Source: Aurelia coerulea
Taxonomy: Eukaryota > Cnidaria > Scyphozoa > Semaeostomeae > Ulmaridae
Length of the DNA: 64,000 nt
Assembly: GCA_039566865.1 (NCBI GenBank)
Contig: CM076952.1
Span: 17,628,501-17,692,500, forward strand
Reading direction: 5' to 3'
In this document: positions 59,926 to 64,000 of the stretch, in pieces
How the letters are laid out: each line of letters begins with the position of its first letter
How positions within the stretch are numbered: the first letter of the stretch is position 1
Position numbers and translations under genes: made by a program
Notes under the pieces: model-generated
Seen by the model: only the letters and a program-made list of their open reading frames with translations
Told to the model about the DNA's origin: nothing
Database searches by the model: none

Positions 59926-60130
59926 GCTCCATGGAAAGATGCTCATGAAGGCAGTAGCCAGGTGGTGTTGCAATCTAGCTTCAAGAAGCTTTGTTTCTTC
60001 ACTATTTTACAAAAACAAAAATTGAATGCTTAAAGTTTCGTTTCACAAACTGCAATAGCTAGCAAGTATCCTTTCAGAGGAATGATAAAAAAAACTGAAA
60101 GTATTTGTATTGATAAAAGTCAGAATCCGA
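59926..60130 (-). pseudogene. LINE fragment, inverted partner of 63424-63620
   Basis: TCCATGGAAAGATGCTCATG, GGCAGTAGCCAGGTGG and ACTGAAAGTATTTGTATTG are complements of sequence at 63424-63620, where they follow a reverse-transcriptase-like C-terminal frame. Only the short 3' part is present here. Confidence 0.7.
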
Positions 60131-60444
60131 CGTTGCTTCAAAAACTAGAAGGTCCTGCATTCACAACATCCAAAATATTGTGATGGTAGTTTCTAGCGTG
60201 GTTTTAACTCATTAAACCAGCAATAAAATTGGTCAATCTTCTTAGCTTTATAATTTGGCTCCGGCCATGGAGTTGAATTTGTTCTTTTATAAGTTAACAT
60301 TGCTGTAGAAACGTATTATTGCAAGGACATTTCACATCAGTTTGAGCAAGCATTTGTTTACGCTTTTCCACTTTTAGATTAAAGATCCATTTACTTTATT
60401 CTTCCTGCTTCATTTTTACTTAATTAGAAATTTCAGAATACATA

Positions 60445-61408
60445 CAGGGTGTCACAAAAAAGTGTCCGACTTTTAAATTTGAATAAATCAGGACTATTTG
60501 ATATATATGAACCGTTCTGATATTATTTGAGAGCTGAGACATGTGATTTTCTTTTGAGCCTATTGCACTTCAAATTTGACAACTACAATGAAATCAGGGG
60601 GTTCTCAAAGTTATGGCCAATTTTACATGTTTTCTTGACCTATGATCTACTATTGTCTAATATTGTTTATAGTAATACTTACTGTTGGAAAACCAAACTA
60701 GCCCTATTCTTTGTGGAAAGGAAGGCTTCAGGTTTCTTTCTTTAAATCTGAGTTACTCGAATTACCCGAAATTTAATTGTTACCACTGGTAAGGAGGTAT
60801 GTTGCCCCCAGATAATGTAGCAATGCATTATATCAATATTGACCTTGACATGTACAGAGCTGGAGAAAGGAAGATCCCTGCCTGGTTTTGAAGGAATGAT
60901 TGAACAAATTTGCCAATGACATCAAAGAAACTGCCCAACTGTCCGAAATGCATTCAATGTCAAAGTGCAATGTTTGCATTACGGACCAAAACTTGACAAC
61001 GCTGACATGTTCACTACCAACGGGCTAGAAAGACAGTGTTCTATAACTATGTTTTAGATGTACCCCCGTCTTGCAACATCTAAGATTTGAAAATGGTGCA
61101 AGTTAGCAAATTACGTTCTCGTGTTTTTACAAGTACTTTAATTGTTTTTCTGGACTATCTAGGTAGTCTATTCAGAAATAAGAATAACATTGGAGAATAG
61201 TAGAGTTATGAGTGAAAAACACTTAAAGATTAGCGTCAATTTTAAGGAACCCCCTGGTTTCCTAAAAATTCCTAAATTGAAACAGCATTAAACGCAACAG
61301 AAAATTACATGTTTCAGCTTTCAAAAAATGTCCAAATGGTTCCTATACATAAATTAGTCTCGGACATATTCAAATTTAAACGTCGGACCCCTGTTTTGGG
61401 ACACCCTG
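60445..61408. mobile_element. Mariner-like element with CAGGGTGTCACAAAAAAGTG ends
   Basis: Left end CAGGGTGTCACAAAAAAGTG with TCCGACTTTTAAATTTGAA; the right end is its diverged complement ending ACACCCTG. TA flanks at 60443-60444 and 61409-61410. 964 bp; no transposase frame found. Confidence 0.8.
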
Positions 61409-61410
61409 TA

Positions 61411-62478
61411 TTTGTGTGAAAGAATGCGCATGAGATTTGAAAAATAGTAGCAATTTTGGGATGTTTTTAAGCATTTTCCTTGTGAAGAGTTTTGCCAAAT
61501 GTGTATGAGGTTTTTGAAGTGACATGCACTTCAACGCTTGGCATCAGTTCATGGTACTTACTCTTAAGTTTTAGGATGTCGTGTTGGTTTTAGCGCCGTT
61601 TCTTTTCGCAAGAATTAACTTTAGATATATTTTGATCACTGACAAATGCGACCAAAAAGAAAATTTCATAAAAAATGTTTAATAATCGAATTTTGGTGAT
61701 TTTTCAAACAGGAGTACTCTTTGGGACACTCAGTATTAATTTTAAGTAATATGCAGTGCAGTGCTACATTTTGACACGGAGGGGGGGGGGTTCTTCCATA
61801 GTAAAGGTACCTGGGGATGTGCCGCGAGCAAGGGTATACTTTTTCGGACTTCTAGTCTAGCCAAGGGACGCTTTTAACATTAAACTAGGTTGTTGGGGAG
61901 ATGAAGTGCTGACCCTATTGTTTTGATTCAGTGTTTTGATTCATTGTGTTTCAGCTTTGTTGAGAGCGAACCGACGTTGGGGCTCACGTTGTCATGCGCA
62001 CCGCTGCTTTTGTTTCTTCCCTTGTTCTCAACGGTCAAGCTAATTTGCATATTACGTAAGTGACGTAAATCGTTACTGCGCATGCGATCTGGAGCCCTTT
62101 TTGGGGGATTCCTCGAGGCTTTCAACTTAGCCTGTTCGTATCCCCAACAATAGGGGTCCCATACCTGGATGCGGCAGGGAGCTTCCTTCTCCTTTTCCCT
62201 CCTCCGCACTGACTGACTGTAGAGTCTGCATGCAGGCTACATTCTATTGGACTTTGGAATAGATAGCTGCAAAGCAGCATGGCATTCTTATGCGACAGAT
62301 GTGGCTATGGATTCTGTTTGCTTGTTTTTTTGCTTGTTTGTTTGTTTGTCTGTCTGTTAACAAAATTTTTGGATACCTAATTCTATTGGTTAAAATGGTA
62401 TCACCGCAGGTCACCACATACATTAAGCGCATGCGCTATATTGAAAGTATGATATTACAAACTTTTTGTCACAGAGCT
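61411..62478. other. Element-end fragments, no gene recognised
   Basis: GTACTCTTTGGGACACTCAGTA near 61712 repeats, in the same orientation, an end-like motif at 59820. At 61780-61875 a G run followed by CTTCCATAG and GGGGATGTGCC is one end of the G-rich family without its partner. A (TTTG)n run lies near 62325-62348. Confidence 0.5.
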
Positions 62479-62655
62479 TACGAGGTTTACTAGACACGGA
62501 TAAGGACAATACTTGCAACAAATACATACAACCAACTAAAATACATGTTTTGAGAACAGAAAACATCAGAAAAAACAAAATCAGATTATTTAAAAGTCAT
62601 GTCGAAAATATATTCACATACAATTGTGAGTTATGGACTTCAACAAAAAACATTA

Positions 62656-63299
62656 AGCCTGGTTTCCATTAAATGGTAAGGGGATCGGCGACAGTCTGCG
62701 ATCGTCGGCGATCCCTATCTTCCATCTTCCGGCATCTTCCATCTGCGATTTCAGCAGAGTGTTTCCATTCGTCGGCGACAGTCTGCGACGCACCTATACC
62801 ATGATCCTTTTCAAACCCACAAGATAGCGCGCAATGGAAACAACACTGACTACTATCATCTAATTGGCTAATTAGATCCACATGATCATAGTTTAACAAA
62901 AGCGCGTCTGCGATGATCGCCGATCGTCTGCGATGTATGTTTCCATAAACATTTTCCAGATCGGGACAGTCGTAACGATCGGGAAAGTTGAACTTAGTTC
63001 AACTTTCCCGACGCTTACGATCCACGATCGCCGACGGTCTTAAGGATCGTAAGCAAGTGTTTCCATTAAATCGGGAACGCAACGCAAACAGTTCTGCAGA
63101 GTGGGTGGGGTCGATTCAGAAATTGGGGAAGTGGAAGTAGGAGTACCCCAAGGGTCTTGTCTGGGGCCACTTCTTTTTTTGATCTACATCAATGATCTCC
63201 CAAGTGCTGTCCAGGGTTCAACTGTATCCATGTATGCGATACTAGCCTTTGCTTAAAATCGATATTTCTCAGCTTCTACGATTTAATGGAAACCAGGCT
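62656..63299. mobile_element. Harbinger-like element, TTA flanks, carrying an RT scrap
   Basis: AGCCTGGTTTCCATTAAAT at the left and its exact complement at the right, with TTA directly outside both (62653-62655, 63300-63302). Inside, CGATCG-rich words such as GGCGACAGTCTGCGATCG recur and a perfect palindrome GAAAGTTGAACTTAGTTCAA begins near 62980. Also holds a CR1/L2-type polymerase piece at 63085-63250. Confidence 0.8.
63085..63250 (+). pseudogene. Short reverse transcriptase fragment broken at the YADD box
   Basis: Reads [20 protein letters not shown] and [14 protein letters not shown], then the frame breaks where the catalytic Asp-Asp should be (TATGCGATACTAG, consistent with a small deletion). 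Captured inside the Harbinger-like element. Confidence 0.8.
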
Positions 63300-63423
63300 T
63301 TAGAGACTATTGATCATTTTGAAAGAAAGTTGATTAGAAGAATGTTGAATCTGAATTGTCAAGATAAAATCAAGTCAACAATGATCAACTCTATAAAAGA
63401 ACAAATTCAACTCCTTCGGATTT

Positions 63424-63620
63424 TGACTTTTATCAATACAAAGACTTTCAGTTTTTTACCATTCCTCTGAAAGAACACTTGCTAGCTACTGCAGTTTGTG
63501 AAACGAAACTGAAGGCATTCAATTTTTGTTTTTGTGAAATAATGAAGGAACAAAGGTTCTTGAATCTAGATTGCAATGCCACCTGGCTACTGCCTTCATG
63601 AGCAAATCTTTCCATGGGGC
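63424..63620 (+). repeat. LINE 3' segment, inverted partner of 59926-60130
   Basis: Complement of 59926-60130 across about 200 bp (CCACCTGGCTACTGCCTTCA, TTGCTAGCTACTGCAG). Continues directly from the LINE C-terminal frame at 63300-63470. Confidence 0.7.
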
Positions 63621-63626
63621 ATTCCC

Positions 63627-64000
63627 GGGGGAGGGGGGGTACTTCACTATCGGGTCAGACGGGGATGTGCGCCAGTTTTGGGTAGTTTTTGGCCTGAAAA
63701 TTCTGGGAATGGGGTATACTTTTACTGGAAAATTTCTGTGATTGGGGTATACTTTCACTTGAAATTTTCTGGGATTGGGGTCAACTGTTATACTAAAAAT
63801 TCTGGCAATGGGTGTTCAATGTCCCCATTGATTCAGAACAGATTTGTTCTGCTTGTGACCATAACTGAGTGGAAAGCCGTTCTTTCGCCTTGAAATTGAA
63901 TGCTATTTAACGTTGAATTGGTTTTTGGTACTTCTTCAAAATTCTGGGATTGGGTATCAATATCTGACATATATTCTGGGATAGGGTATCAATATCTGAC
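63627..64000. mobile_element. G-rich inverted-repeat element, copy 3, cut by window end
   Basis: CCCGGGGGAGGGGGGGTACTT opens the element, like copy 2; GGGGATGTGC follows. The inside is made of GGGTATCAATATCTGACAT and TTCTGGGATTGGGGT words up to the window end. The right end is outside the window. Confidence 0.7.

Larger units (their letters stand above)
62480..63480 (+). pseudogene. LINE C-terminal fragment split by a Harbinger-like element
   Basis: Before the insertion a plus-strand frame has RKNKIRLFKSHVENIFTYN and CELWTSTKN; after it, DHFERKLIRRMLNLN and TFINTKTF. These are the two sides of the C-terminal region of a reverse transcriptase related to RTE/L1-like polyproteins (CELWT...RKLLRRML pattern). 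Not the CR1/L2 type seen elsewhere. The insertion lies at 62656-63299. Confidence 0.65.

Overview
The window looks like gene-poor, repeat-rich nuclear DNA of an invertebrate animal. It is AT-rich, has spliced genes with GT-AG introns, many non-LTR retrotransposon pieces of CR1/L2-like type, and a high density of short inverted-repeat DNA transposons. A cnidarian such as a coral or anemone is my best guess, but this rests on overall repeat character and not on a diagnostic gene. No rRNA, tRNA, CRISPR array or bacterial operon was seen.

Positions 1-8.1 kb carry the only two convincing intact protein genes. On the plus strand, 489-2318 is an intact 609-residue tyrosine recombinase with an N-terminal C2H2-like zinc finger and a C-terminal Myb/SANT domain of telobox type. 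On the minus strand, facing it, is a three-exon gene (8076 to 4809) whose splice phases join into an 852-codon frame with a clear superfamily 3 (SF3) helicase domain. A 326-bp satellite array (about 6.7 copies) lies exactly between the two convergent genes, and a 70-bp triplicate lies upstream of the recombinase. A recombinase plus an SF3 replication helicase suggests one self-replicating, integrating element (transposon or virus-derived). This is the best candidate for an undescribed system, although no termini or capsid genes were found.

From 9.3 to 35 kb the sequence is a mosaic: simple repeats, non-autonomous elements with visible inverted repeats and target duplications (mariner-like TA, piggyBac-like TTAA, hAT-like 8 bp, Harbinger-like TTA, Mutator-like 9 bp), tandem arrays, 3' ends of LINEs, and two candidate host exons on the minus strand at 21.8-23.3 kb.

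From 35.5 to 42.3 kb two inverted copies of a 2.1-2.3 kb composite element flank a broken LINE, which is itself split by a G-rich inverted-repeat element. From 47.9 to 50.8 kb a Tc1/mariner-like element holds a LINE, a foldback element and another mariner-like element. From 51.5 to 58.1 kb there is a very large palindrome with different insertions in each arm. The last 6 kb hold inverted LINE fragments, more mariner-like and Harbinger-like elements, and a G-rich element cut by the window end.

These parts do not form a working pathway beyond the possible recombinase/helicase pair; the rest is a record of nested transposition and inverted duplication. All calls come from reading the sequence; no database search was run.
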